A stretch of DNA of 7,642 nt, from assembly GCA_021767845.1 (NCBI GenBank), contig JAASSQ010000136.1, positions 1 through 7,642 of the forward strand, read 5' to 3'. The notes under the pieces are model-generated. The model ran no database searches, was not told where the DNA came from, and saw nothing but the letters and a program-made list of their open reading frames with translations. Both the position numbers and the translations under genes were made by a program. The number at the start of each line of letters is the position of its first letter. The stretch's first letter is position 1. This document shows, piece by piece, positions 1-6,956 of this stretch. The stretch is from Roseovarius sp. (GTDB lineage Bacteria; Pseudomonadota; Alphaproteobacteria; Rhodobacterales; Rhodobacteraceae).

Positions 1-365
1 GCCGGGTCGAACTGCCCCGCGCGCCGGATGGACATTATTACCTGACCGCCGAGGTCAACGGCACGCCGGTGGATTTCGTCGTGGATACCGGCGCGAGCCA
101 GATCGTGCTGACACGGGACGACGCGCGCCGCGCCGGGATCGACCTCGACGCGCTGACCTATTTCGGGCGCGCCTACACGGCGAACGGCCCGGTCCGCACC
201 GCGCCCGTGCGCCTCGACCGGATCGAGATCGGCCCGATCTCGGACACCGACGTGCGCGCCGTGGTGAACGAAGGCGCCATGCAGCAATCGCTTCTGGGGA
301 TGGAGTATTTGCAACGCTTTTCCAGCGTCGAGATTACCGGCGGCACGCTTGTCCTGACCCGCTAG
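1..365 (+). CDS. Retropepsin-like aspartic protease, TIGR02281 type (3' part only)
   Basis: The gene enters from the left edge with its reading frame starting at base 3; 120 residues are visible before the TAG at 363-365. The signature is a VNG-P-VDFVVDTGAS stretch, with the candidate catalytic Asp of DTGAS encoded at 84-86. It is followed by a TANG segment and by LLGMEYLQRF, where the LLG block plays the part of the second conserved motif of retropepsin folds. This order (VNG, DTGAS, TANG, LLGM, a final strand ending in LVLTR) matches the single-domain clan AA aspartic protease family TIGR02281 common in Alphaproteobacteria. Members usually carry an N-terminal membrane segment, which would lie outside the window. 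One catalytic Asp per chain implies a homodimer, by analogy with retropepsins. Substrate and physiological role are unknown. The gene converges on holC with a 77-bp gap. Family assignment is confident; function is not. Confidence 0.85.
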   Translation, partial: RVELPRAPDGHYYLTAEVNGTPVDFVVDTGASQIVLTRDDARRAGIDLDALTYFGRAYTANGPVRTAPVRLDRIEIGPISDTDVRAVVNEGAMQQSLLGMEYLQRFSSVEITGGTLVLTR

Positions 366-400
366 CCCGCCTTCTTCTGTTCGAAAATATCCCGGGGAGC

Positions 401-420
401 GCGAGGGGCTGGCCCCTCGC
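401..420 (-). terminator. GC-rich hairpin between convergent genes, probable terminator
   Basis: A perfect 8-bp inverted repeat, GCGAGGGG / CCCCTCGC, flanks a CTGG tetraloop. It lies downstream of both the protease gene (stop at 365) and holC (stop at 443). Read on the - strand, the stem is followed about 13 bases later by a short T-rich stretch (ATATTTT), so it suits termination of pepA-holC better than of the protease gene, which has no T-run after the stem. As the T-tract is short and offset, this may be a weak intrinsic terminator or simply an intergenic repeat. Confidence 0.5.
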
Positions 421-422
421 CC

Positions 423-448
423 GCCTCAGCGGGACAGCCCGCTCAGGC
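423..448. repeat. Imperfect inverted repeat overlapping the holC stop codon
   Basis: GCCT-C-AGCGGG, then ACAG, then CCCGCT-C-AGGC, forms a 10-bp stem interrupted by one C/C mismatch. It lies immediately beside the first hairpin (401-420) and covers the holC stop codon (443-445). Two consecutive stems at the end of a transcript could stabilise the holC mRNA 3' end or help stop transcription arriving from either side. The pairing is seen directly; the function is inferred. Confidence 0.45.
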
Positions 449-901
449 CTCGGCCTTCTTCTCCCACCGGCCCGTCTCCTCGGACCAGTATTGCGCCCTG
501 GCCCCCGCGCCGGTCAGCGCCTTCCACTGCGCGCGCGCGGCCTGAACCGCCGCCGGGTCATGCCCGTCGAACAGGATGCAGACCCGCTCCAGCGCCTGCA
601 CCTCCTGCGCGTCCACCTCGGCCCCGTCCACCGCCATCAGGCAGGCCGCGCCGTTGGGCATGTCCCGCCCGGTGGTCAGCAGCACGGGTTGGTCGGCCTC
701 GTGCGGTTGCCCGGCCAGGCCATGCGGCAGAAAGCCGTCCTCCGGCCCCAGCCAAAGCTTTTCGTCCAGCCAGGCCATCCGCGCGCTGTCGGTGCCGCGC
801 ACCGCGACCCGCCACCCGGCCTGGCGCGCCTTGCCCAACAGCATGGGCAGGGTCGCCTCCAGCGGTTTGCGCGTCAGGTGATAGAAGAACGCGGCCCCCA
901 T
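443..901 (-). CDS. holC: DNA polymerase III chi subunit
   Basis: Predicted 152-residue chi subunit of the DNA polymerase III clamp-loader complex. In E. coli, chi contacts single-strand binding protein and links it to the clamp loader through psi. Family hallmarks are all present: FYHL at residues 6-9, LW followed by GFLPHG (49-61), QPVLL (71-75), a CILFDG strand (108-113), the ARAQWK helix (122-127) and the terminal YW...GRWEKKA segment (138-150). The reading frame is open upstream to 1033, but the family-like N-terminus begins at ATG 899-901. That ATG has a GGAGGG ribosome-binding site at 905-910 and overlaps the pepA stop by one base (TGATG), so the two are probably co-transcribed and translationally coupled. 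The pepA-holC order is the same as in E. coli. The last codons lie within an inverted repeat. Length is close to the E. coli protein (about 147 residues). Confidence 0.93.
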   Translation of the reverse strand: MGAAFFYHLTRKPLEATLPMLLGKARQAGWRVAVRGTDSARMAWLDEKLWLGPEDGFLPHGLAGQPHEADQPVLLTTGRDMPNGAACLMAVDGAEVDAQEVQALERVCILFDGHDPAAVQAARAQWKALTGAGARAQYWSEETGRWEKKAEA

Positions 902-2379
902 CAACCCTCCGGCTCGAAGCGGTCCGCGACCAGCCGGTTCAGCGCCATGACCCCCCAGCCGGATGCGCCCTTGGGCGCATAGGCCGTGTCCGACTTCACG
1001 CGGGTCACCCCGGCGATGTCCAGGTGGATCCACGGCACGCCATCCTTGACGAAGCGTTGCAGGAACTGCGCCGCGGTGATCGAGCCGGCGGCCCGCCCGC
1101 CCACGTTCTTCATGTCCGCGATCTCGGATTTCAGCAGGTCGTCATAGGCCTCGGCCAGCGGCAGGCGCCACGCCCCTTCGCCCTCGGCCTCGGCGGCTTT
1201 CAGGAACGCGCCGCACAGCGCGTCGTCATTCGAGAACACCCCCGCCTTTTCATGGCCAAGCGCCACGATCATCGCGCCGGTCAGCGTGGCAAGATCCACG
1301 ATCCCGGCGGGCTTGTACTGCTCCTGCGCGTACCAAAGCACATCGGCCAGAACCAGCCGCCCCTCGGCATCGGTGTTGATGACCTCGATCGTGTCCCCCT
1401 TCATCGAGGTGACCACGTCACCGGGCCGGGTCGCCCGGTCCGAGGGCATGTTCTCGACCAGTCCGACAAGGCCCACCACGTTGGCCTTGGCCTTGCGCCC
1501 GGCAAGGGCGCGCATCGCACCGCAGACCACGCCCGCGCCGCCCATGTCCATGGTCATGTCCTCCATGCCCGCCGCGGGCTTGAGGCTGATGCCGCCGGTG
1601 TCGAACACCACGCCCTTGCCGACCAGCGCCAGCGGGGCCGCCCCGGACTCGCCGCCCTGCCATTCCATCACCGCCAGTTTCGAGGGGCTGGCGCTGCCAT
1701 GTCCGACCGACAGCAAGGCGCCCATGCCAAGCTTCTGCATCTCCTCTTCTTCAAGGATGCTGACCTTCAGGCCGAGCGACTCCATCTCCTTGATCCGCCT
1801 GGCGAACTCGGTGGTCGTCAGGTGGTTGGCGGGTTCGCTGACCAGGTCGCGGGTGAAATGCACCCCCTCGGCCACCGCGGCCATGTCCGCATAGGCGGCG
1901 CGCGCCGCGTCGGGCTTGCCGGTCATCACCGTCACCGCGCCGGGCCGCGCGTCCTGCTCGCCGGTCATGTGCTCGGTAAACCGGTAGCGGCGCAGCGCCA
2001 CGCCGAAGGCCAGTTCCGCCGGCCGCCTGACCGTGCCCGCCAGGATCAGCAGATCGCCCTCGCCCGCCGCGCGGCCCAGGGCCGCACCGGCCTTGCGCGC
2101 AGTCACCGGATCGGCATTGCGCTCAAGGCACAGCACATCGACCGCCTCGGCCTGCATCCCCGCCGGCCAGGCCAGCGTGCGCAGATCGCCCGGCTTCAAC
2201 CTGGTCCAGGCATCGCTTTCCACCAGCCGCTTCAGCGCACCCTTGCACAGGCGGTTCACCCGCCGCGCGGCGGTGTCCAGCTTGCCGTCGGGCGTGACGA
2301 TCACCGCGACCCGGCCTTCGGCCTGCGCGATCTGTTCGATATCCGTTTCGGCAAAGGTCACGGGCACGGTTGGGGTCAT
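901..2379 (-). CDS. pepA: Leucyl aminopeptidase, M17 family (cytosol aminopeptidase)
   Basis: 492-residue metallo-aminopeptidase that removes N-terminal amino acids from peptides in the cytoplasm using two divalent metal ions; M17 enzymes are typically hexamers. With ATG at 2377-2379 as residue 1, metal ligands fall at Lys255, Asp260, Asp278, Asp337 and Glu339, and catalytic residues at Lys267 and Arg341, the last within the signature NTDAEGRL. Each sits exactly 15 residues before its E. coli PepA equivalent (270, 275, 293, 352, 354, 282, 356), so the active site is intact and the catalytic domain has no insertion across this span. An in-frame TTG two codons upstream is unlikely as start because a GAGGAG ribosome-binding site would then lie only one base away; it lies 7 bases before the ATG. 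The N-terminal domain (about 1-150) is the divergent part. E. coli PepA also binds DNA in Xer recombination and carAB control; nothing here shows whether this one does. Confidence 0.97.
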   Translation of the reverse strand: MTPTVPVTFAETDIEQIAQAEGRVAVIVTPDGKLDTAARRVNRLCKGALKRLVESDAWTRLKPGDLRTLAWPAGMQAEAVDVLCLERNADPVTARKAGAALGRAAGEGDLLILAGTVRRPAELAFGVALRRYRFTEHMTGEQDARPGAVTVMTGKPDAARAAYADMAAVAEGVHFTRDLVSEPANHLTTTEFARRIKEMESLGLKVSILEEEEMQKLGMGALLSVGHGSASPSKLAVMEWQGGESGAAPLALVGKGVVFDTGGISLKPAAGMEDMTMDMGGAGVVCGAMRALAGRKAKANVVGLVGLVENMPSDRATRPGDVVTSMKGDTIEVINTDAEGRLVLADVLWYAQEQYKPAGIVDLATLTGAMIVALGHEKAGVFSNDDALCGAFLKAAEAEGEGAWRLPLAEAYDDLLKSEIADMKNVGGRAAGSITAAQFLQRFVKDGVPWIHLDIAGVTRVKSDTAYAPKGASGWGVMALNRLVADRFEPEG

Positions 2380-2386
2380 CTGCAAG

Positions 2387-2392
2387 CTCCTC
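2387..2392 (-). promoter_or_regulatory. Ribosome-binding site that fixes the pepA start
   Basis: GAGGAG on the - strand lies 7 bases before ATG 2379-2377. It is too close to the alternative in-frame TTG at 2385-2383, and so favours the ATG as the true start of pepA. Confidence 0.7.
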
Positions 2393-2505
2393 GATCCTCG
2401 TTGGTGTCGGTGTCGCGCCGAGTCCTAGCGCGGCCCCGCCGACTTGACCAGTTAGCAGTTTTCCCGCGCTTTCAATTCCGATAAGTTACCGGCGTAATGC
2501 GGCTT

Positions 2506-2510
2506 GGGGG
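2506..2510 (+). promoter_or_regulatory. Ribosome-binding site for the GTG start of lptF
   Basis: A GGGGG run lies 6 bases before GTG 2517-2519. It is a G-rich, non-canonical Shine-Dalgarno sequence, yet at the right distance for the GTG. The next in-frame ATG (2538) would cut off the conserved N-terminal residues TRFDRY. Confidence 0.5.
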
Positions 2511-2516
2511 ATAGGT

Positions 2517-3671
2517 GTGACCAGATTCGACAGATACATGCTGTCGCAATTCATGGTCCTGTTTGGATTCTTCGCGCTGGTTCTTGTGGCGATCTTCTGG
2601 ATCAACAAGGCGGTGCGCATGTTCGACCGCCTGATCGGCGACGGGCAGTCCGCGTGGATCTTCCTCGAATTCACCGCCCTCACGCTGCCCGGCGTGATCG
2701 GGGTGGTGCTGCCGATTGCCACCTTCGCGGCGGCGGTCTATGTCACCAACCGGCTGAGCACGGAAAGCGAACTGACGGTGATGCAGGCCACCGGCTATTC
2801 GCCGTGGCGGCTGGTCCGGCCGGTTCTGGTCTTCGGGATGCTGATCGCGCTGATGATGTCGATCCTGACCCACGCCCTGATTCCGGCCAGCCTCGACCAG
2901 CTGCGCGAACGCCAGGACGAGGTCAGCCAGAACATCACCGCCAAGCTGCTGACCGAGGGCGAGTTCCTGCACCCGGCGCGCGGCATCACCTTCTACATTC
3001 GCGAGATCACGCCGGATGGCGAGCTGCGCAACGTCTTCCTCTCGGATCAACGCGACCGCCAGAACCCGGTGACCTATACCTCGCAGGTGGCCTACCTGGT
3101 GCAGGATGACGCGGGCGCGACCCGGCTGGTGATGGTCGATGGGCTGGCCCAGAACGTCGTGCGCGAGGGCAACCGCCTGTTCACCACCCATTTCGCGGAT
3201 TTCTCCTATGACATCAGCAGCCTCGTCGCCGCGCAGGGCAGCAGCGCGGACCTCGTGTCCTATGCGCTGACGCCCGCGCTGATCACCGATCCCGCCGGCG
3301 TGGCCGAGCGCACGGGCGCCACGCTCGCCCAGGTGTTTTACGAGTTGCACAACCGCTTCGCCCAACCCCTGTTCTGCATCGTGGCCGCCGCGATCGGCTT
3401 CTCGACCCTGCTCCTGGGCAGTTTCAGCCGCTTCGGGGTGTGGTGGCAGGTCTTGCTGGCGTTCCTGCTGCTGGTGCTGCTCAAGATCATCGAAAGCGGC
3501 GTATCGGGCGCGGTGCTGAAAGACGCCGACGCCTGGCCGCTGCTCTACCTGCCCTCGCTGACCGGCGCCGTTCTGACCGTGGTATTGCTCCACGTCGGCG
3601 CACGCCCGGGCCTTGGCCGAGGGCTCTGGGGCTGGCGCCGGCACGCGCCCGGGCCGGAGGCCGCGGCATGA
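2517..3671 (+). CDS. lptF: LPS export ABC transporter permease LptF
   Basis: 384-residue inner-membrane protein of the YjgP/YjgQ family. With LptG and the ATPase LptB it forms the LptB2FG transporter, which pulls lipopolysaccharide from the inner membrane and passes it to LptC and LptA. Three hydrophobic segments (about 12-32, 52-76, 100-123) precede a periplasmic beta-jellyroll domain (about 130-255), and three more follow (283-302, 306-326, 340-361), the standard layout. The SELTVMQATGYSPWRL segment (84-99) is the cytoplasmic coupling helix expected to contact LptB. The start is GTG, giving MTRFDRYMLSQ, a typical N-terminus for the family. It is slightly longer than E. coli LptF (366), the extra length being a basic, Gly/Pro-rich tail (about 362-384). 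Its stop overlaps the lptG start by 4 bases. LptF rather than LptG is chosen from the first place in the pair and the N-terminal sequence. Confidence 0.95.
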   Translation: MTRFDRYMLSQFMVLFGFFALVLVAIFWINKAVRMFDRLIGDGQSAWIFLEFTALTLPGVIGVVLPIATFAAAVYVTNRLSTESELTVMQATGYSPWRLVRPVLVFGMLIALMMSILTHALIPASLDQLRERQDEVSQNITAKLLTEGEFLHPARGITFYIREITPDGELRNVFLSDQRDRQNPVTYTSQVAYLVQDDAGATRLVMVDGLAQNVVREGNRLFTTHFADFSYDISSLVAAQGSSADLVSYALTPALITDPAGVAERTGATLAQVFYELHNRFAQPLFCIVAAAIGFSTLLLGSFSRFGVWWQVLLAFLLLVLLKIIESGVSGAVLKDADAWPLLYLPSLTGAVLTVVLLHVGARPGLGRGLWGWRRHAPGPEAAA

Positions 3672-4759
3672 TCCTGCATCTTTACCTTGCCCGCCGGTTC
3701 CTGACGACGTTCCTGATGGTCTTCGGCATTTTCGTCGTCCTTCTGGCGCTGATCGGGCTGGTGGACGAGTTGCAGGATTTCCCCGATCTCGCCTTCGGCG
3801 AGGTGCTGGAGATCGTGCTGCTGCAGGCGCCCGAGGAAAACTACGAGATCCTGCCCCTCGTGGTGATCCTGTCCACCGTGGCGCTGTTCCTGCGCCTGTC
3901 GCGCAGTTCCGAGCTTGTGGTGGTGCGCGCCGCGGGGCGGTCGGGGATGCGGGCGCTTGTCGCGCCTCTGGCCGTGGCGGCGATGATCGGCGTGATCGGC
4001 GTCACCATGCTGAACCCGATCGTCGCGGCCTCGGCGAAACGCGAGAACGATCTTGTGAATTCCTACCAGGGCTGGGGCACCAGCGCGCTGGCCATCACCC
4101 GCGAAGGTCTGTGGCTGCGCCAGGGCGGCGAGGCAGGCCAGACGGTGATCCACGCCCGCAAGGCCAGTTCGGACCTCGGCACGCTACTTGACACGACCTT
4201 CATCTCCTTCACCCCCGACGGCACGCCCACCCGCCGCATCGCGGCAGATGAGGCCACGTTGGGCGACGGGGAATGGCAGATGCAGGACGTGAAGCTCTGG
4301 GACCTCTCCGAAGGGCTGAACGCCGAAAGCGCCGCGCAAAGGCTGGACCGCCTGACCGTGCCCTCGCCGCTGACCCGCGAACGGATCGCCGACAGTTTCG
4401 GCAAGCCGCATTACATCTCGATCTGGGAACTGCCCGATTTCATCGGCCAACTCGAGGAGTCGGGCTTCTCGGCGCGCCGCTATGCAATGTGGCTGCAGAT
4501 GGAACTGGCGCGGCCGCTGTTCCTGGTGGCGCTGGTGATGGTCGCGGCGGCCTTCACCATGCGCCACAGCCGCCTGCACAACACCGGCAAATCCGTCCTG
4601 ATCGCCGTGCTGACGGGCTTCGGGCTGCACTATGTGCGCAACTTCGCCCAGATCCTGGGCGAGAACGGCCAGATCCCGGTCCTTCTGGCGGCCTGGGCGC
4701 CGCCGGTCGCCTCGCTGCTGCTGGCCCTGGGCATCCTTCTGCACATGGAGGAAGGATGA
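3668..4759 (+). CDS. lptG: LPS export ABC transporter permease LptG
   Basis: 363-residue partner of LptF in the LptB2FG complex. Hydrophobic segments at about 11-33, 60-76 and 97-119 are followed by a periplasmic jellyroll domain (about 125-265) and by segments at about 281-297, 306-325 and 336-358. The motif SELVVVRAAGRSGMRAL (80-96) is the coupling helix. EGLWLRQ (146-152) in the periplasmic domain and the GQIP...WAPP block (334-346) near the end are typical LptG features. The reading frame is open from 3440, but ATG 3668 is the start: it overlaps the lptF stop as ATGA, gives the family N-terminus MILHLYLARRFL, and has GGAGG at 3656-3660, 7 bases upstream. The end overlaps lptD by 4 bases in the same way. 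Length is close to E. coli LptG (360). Confidence 0.95.
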   Translation: MILHLYLARRFLTTFLMVFGIFVVLLALIGLVDELQDFPDLAFGEVLEIVLLQAPEENYEILPLVVILSTVALFLRLSRSSELVVVRAAGRSGMRALVAPLAVAAMIGVIGVTMLNPIVAASAKRENDLVNSYQGWGTSALAITREGLWLRQGGEAGQTVIHARKASSDLGTLLDTTFISFTPDGTPTRRIAADEATLGDGEWQMQDVKLWDLSEGLNAESAAQRLDRLTVPSPLTRERIADSFGKPHYISIWELPDFIGQLEESGFSARRYAMWLQMELARPLFLVALVMVAAAFTMRHSRLHNTGKSVLIAVLTGFGLHYVRNFAQILGENGQIPVLLAAWAPPVASLLLALGILLHMEEG

Positions 4760-6939
4760 GACCGCTTGCGCGCATCCTGACCGTCGCGGCGGCGCTTTGG
4801 CTAGCGCCCCTTTCGGCCATCGGCCAGACCACCCCGGCCGCGGACGCCGCGATGCTGGTGGCCGACGACGTGCGCCTGATGGCCGACGAAAGCCTTGTCG
4901 CCTCGGGCAATGTCGAGGTGCTGTTCGAGGGCCGGCGCCTGCAGGCCAGCAAGATCACCTATGACGGCGAGAACGACCGCCTGCTGATCGACGGCCCGAT
5001 CACCGTGCGCGAACCCGATGGCACCGTGACGCTGGCGGACCGGGCCGATCTGGACACCGAGATGCGCAACGGCATCCTCATCGGTGCGCGGGTGGTGTTC
5101 AACTCGCAGGTCCAGATGGCGGCCAATGCCCTGACGCGCGCCGAAGGGCGGTATTCGCGGCTGACCAAGGCCACGATCACATCCTGCCGGATCTGCGAGA
5201 CCGGCCGCCCCCCGATCTGGCAGATCCGCGCCGCCAACATCGTTCATGACGAAGAGGCGCGCCAACTCTATTTCGACAACGCGCAGCTGCGCGTCTTCGA
5301 CGTTCCGGTGGCCTACATGCCACGGCTGCGCCTGCCCGACCCCACGCTCGACCGTGCCCGCGGGTTCCTGACCCCGGTGTTCGAGAATTCCTCGCTTCTG
5401 GGCTTTGGCCTCAAGCTGCCGTATTTCATCCCGATCGGCGATGACAAGGACATCACGCTCACGCCCTACCTGGCCGAAAGCAGCCGCACCCTGGAATTCC
5501 GCTACCGTCAGGCCTTCGTGAACGGCGACATCAGCGTGATCGGCGCGGTGTCGAACGACGATACCTACGAGGATGAATGGCGCGGCTACCTGTTCGGCAC
5601 GGGCCGGTTCGACCTGTCGCGCGATTTCGACCTGGCCTTCGACCTGAAGGTGGCCAGCGACGACGACTACCTGTTCGACTACGACTACCACAGCGAAAAA
5701 CGCCTGCGCAGCGAGATCGCCGTCGAACGCGCCCGGCGCGACGACTATATCCGGGGCGCGCTGACCTATGTCCACACCCAGCAATCCGGCGAAACCCAGT
5801 CGCTCATTCCCTCCATCATCGCCAGTTCCGAATACGAGCGCCGCTTCTACCCGGCAGCCCTCGGGGGCGAGTTCCGCCTCGGCGCCGAGTTGCACAGCCA
5901 TTTCCGCTCCTCCGACCTCAGCACCGACGGGACCGATTTCGACCCCTGGGCCGACGGGCGCGACGTGACGCGCCTGACCGGAACCGCCGACTGGCTGCGC
6001 AACTGGACGCTGCCGGGCGGCGTGCTGGCCGAAGTGCGCACCGGGCTGGCCTTCGACGCCTTCAACGTCTCGCAAGGCGGCACGCTGGCCGAGGAGACAG
6101 CCTCGGAACTGACGCCCTCTGCCGCGCTCAAGCTGCGCTGGCCGCTGCTCAAGCGGACGGGCACGGGCGTCTCGCACCTGCTGGAACCGGTGGCACAGGT
6201 GTCATGGGTGGGCGGCGATAACCCGGCGGTGCCCAATGACGAAAGCACGCGGGTCGAATTCGACGAGGGCAACCTGTTTTCCCTGTCCCGATTCAGCGCC
6301 CCGGACAGGCGCGAACGCGGAGTGAACGCCGCCTACGGCCTGCAATGGACGCGCTTCGACCCGAAGGGCTGGGAAGGCTCGCTCGCCGTGGGCCAGGTCT
6401 ACCGCGACGAGATCGAGCGCGAACCCACCGGCCTGCCCTCCTTCACCGAAAGCAGCGGGTTGCAAAGCTCCTTCTCCGACGTGCTCATCGCCGGGCAGAT
6501 CAAGACAGCGAACGGCCTGACCTTCACCGGCCGCGGCCTCTTCGACGACGCCTTCGACACCACCAAGGCCGAGGCCCGGGCCAGCTGGCAGACCGCCACC
6601 TTCGATCTCGGCGCCACCTATGTCTGGCTGCAAAGCGACCCGGCCGAGGAACGCGACGAAACCTATTCCGAATGGTCCTTCGACGGCAGCTACCGCTTTG
6701 CCCGCCACTGGCGCGCCAGCGCCGACCTGCGCTATGACGTGGCCCGCGATTTCCGCGTCGAAAGCGGTCTTGGCCTGAGCTACACCAACGAATGCGTGGT
6801 CATGGCGGTTAGGGCCTCGCGTCGCTATACCAATTCCTCTAATGTATCGCCGACGACGAATATCAGTTTCACCATCGGGCTGCGCGGCTTTACAATGAAA
6901 ACAGCCGACAAGAGCTACGTCCGCACATGCCAGAACTAA
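4756..6939 (+). CDS. lptD: LPS-assembly protein LptD (outer-membrane barrel)
   Basis: 727-residue outer-membrane protein that, with the lipoprotein LptE, receives LPS from LptA and inserts it in the outer leaflet. Residues 1-23 look like a Sec signal peptide (Arg-containing start, hydrophobic ALWLAPL core, cleavage near AIG-QTT). Residues 33-140 form the LptA/OstA-like beta-jellyroll (VADDV, SGNVEV, ASKITYDGENDRL). From about 200 the barrel domain follows, with RGFLTP (202-207), LPYF (221-224), SDDDYL (301-306) and EFRYRQAF as recognisable LptD motifs. The start ATG overlaps the lptG stop and is preceded by GGAGGAAGG (4747-4755). Cysteines are only at 144, 147, 680 and 725. E. coli LptD (784 residues) also has four, at 31, 173, 724 and 725; here none follows the signal peptide. 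The final 40 codons are less GC-rich than the rest. LptE is not encoded nearby. Confidence 0.96.
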   Translation: MRPLARILTVAAALWLAPLSAIGQTTPAADAAMLVADDVRLMADESLVASGNVEVLFEGRRLQASKITYDGENDRLLIDGPITVREPDGTVTLADRADLDTEMRNGILIGARVVFNSQVQMAANALTRAEGRYSRLTKATITSCRICETGRPPIWQIRAANIVHDEEARQLYFDNAQLRVFDVPVAYMPRLRLPDPTLDRARGFLTPVFENSSLLGFGLKLPYFIPIGDDKDITLTPYLAESSRTLEFRYRQAFVNGDISVIGAVSNDDTYEDEWRGYLFGTGRFDLSRDFDLAFDLKVASDDDYLFDYDYHSEKRLRSEIAVERARRDDYIRGALTYVHTQQSGETQSLIPSIIASSEYERRFYPAALGGEFRLGAELHSHFRSSDLSTDGTDFDPWADGRDVTRLTGTADWLRNWTLPGGVLAEVRTGLAFDAFNVSQGGTLAEETASELTPSAALKLRWPLLKRTGTGVSHLLEPVAQVSWVGGDNPAVPNDESTRVEFDEGNLFSLSRFSAPDRRERGVNAAYGLQWTRFDPKGWEGSLAVGQVYRDEIEREPTGLPSFTESSGLQSSFSDVLIAGQIKTANGLTFTGRGLFDDAFDTTKAEARASWQTATFDLGATYVWLQSDPAEERDETYSEWSFDGSYRFARHWRASADLRYDVARDFRVESGLGLSYTNECVVMAVRASRRYTNSSNVSPTTNISFTIGLRGFTMKTADKSYVRTCQN

Positions 6940-6946
6940 GCAGTAT

Positions 6947-6950
6947 GAGG
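6947..6950 (+). promoter_or_regulatory. Ribosome-binding site that favours the downstream surA start
   Basis: GAGG lies 6 bases before ATG 6957. The alternative in-frame ATG at 6945, four codons earlier, overlaps this site and has only a weak AAG upstream, so 6957 is preferred. The difference is only the residues MRHR in front of the signal peptide. Confidence 0.55.
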
Positions 6951-6956
6951 CACCGA

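Larger units (their letters stand above)
2380..2516. promoter_or_regulatory. Divergent promoter region between pepA and lptF
   Basis: This is the only non-coding gap from which both the pepA-holC and the lptF-lptG-lptD-surA units can be transcribed, so it must hold outward-facing promoters unless transcripts come from further away. Its centre (about 2440-2490) is clearly more AT-rich than the surrounding genes. On the + strand, TTGACC at 2444-2449 resembles a -35 box, but no good -10 sits 16-18 bases away; GATAAG at 2480-2485 resembles a -10 but lacks a matching -35. On the - strand, TTGAAA (2475-2470) with TAACTG (2454-2449) has a short 15-base spacer. None of these pairs is convincing, so the promoter location is assigned to the region, not to exact boxes. 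I see no clear operator palindrome or riboswitch. Confidence 0.5.

Noticed and set aside
902..1033. Upstream extension of holC to 1033
   Set aside because: The extra residues overlap pepA and do not resemble chi. ATG 901 gives the family N-terminus and has a ribosome-binding site.
2444..2472. TTGACC at 2444-2449 as a defined sigma-70 promoter for lptF
   Set aside because: No acceptable -10 hexamer lies 16-18 bases downstream; it is kept only as a weak candidate within the divergent region.
1024..2484. A 486-codon open frame on the + strand opposite pepA
   Set aside because: The translation is low-complexity, rich in Arg, His, Gly and Gln, and mirrors pepA codons in a GC-rich genome. pepA on the other strand has a fully conserved active site.
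2472..3644. A 390-codon open frame on the - strand opposite lptF
   Set aside because: Gln/His/Arg-rich shadow translation lacking any family motif, lying across a well-supported membrane protein gene.
4273..4755. Upstream extension of the lptD frame to 4273, giving a longer protein
   Set aside because: The extra 161 residues lie inside lptG in another frame and would bury the signal peptide. ATG 4756 has a strong ribosome-binding site and starts exactly at the signal peptide.
4801..6177. A 458-codon open frame on the - strand opposite lptD
   Set aside because: It has no recognisable domain and a shadow-like composition; lptD is clearly the real gene.
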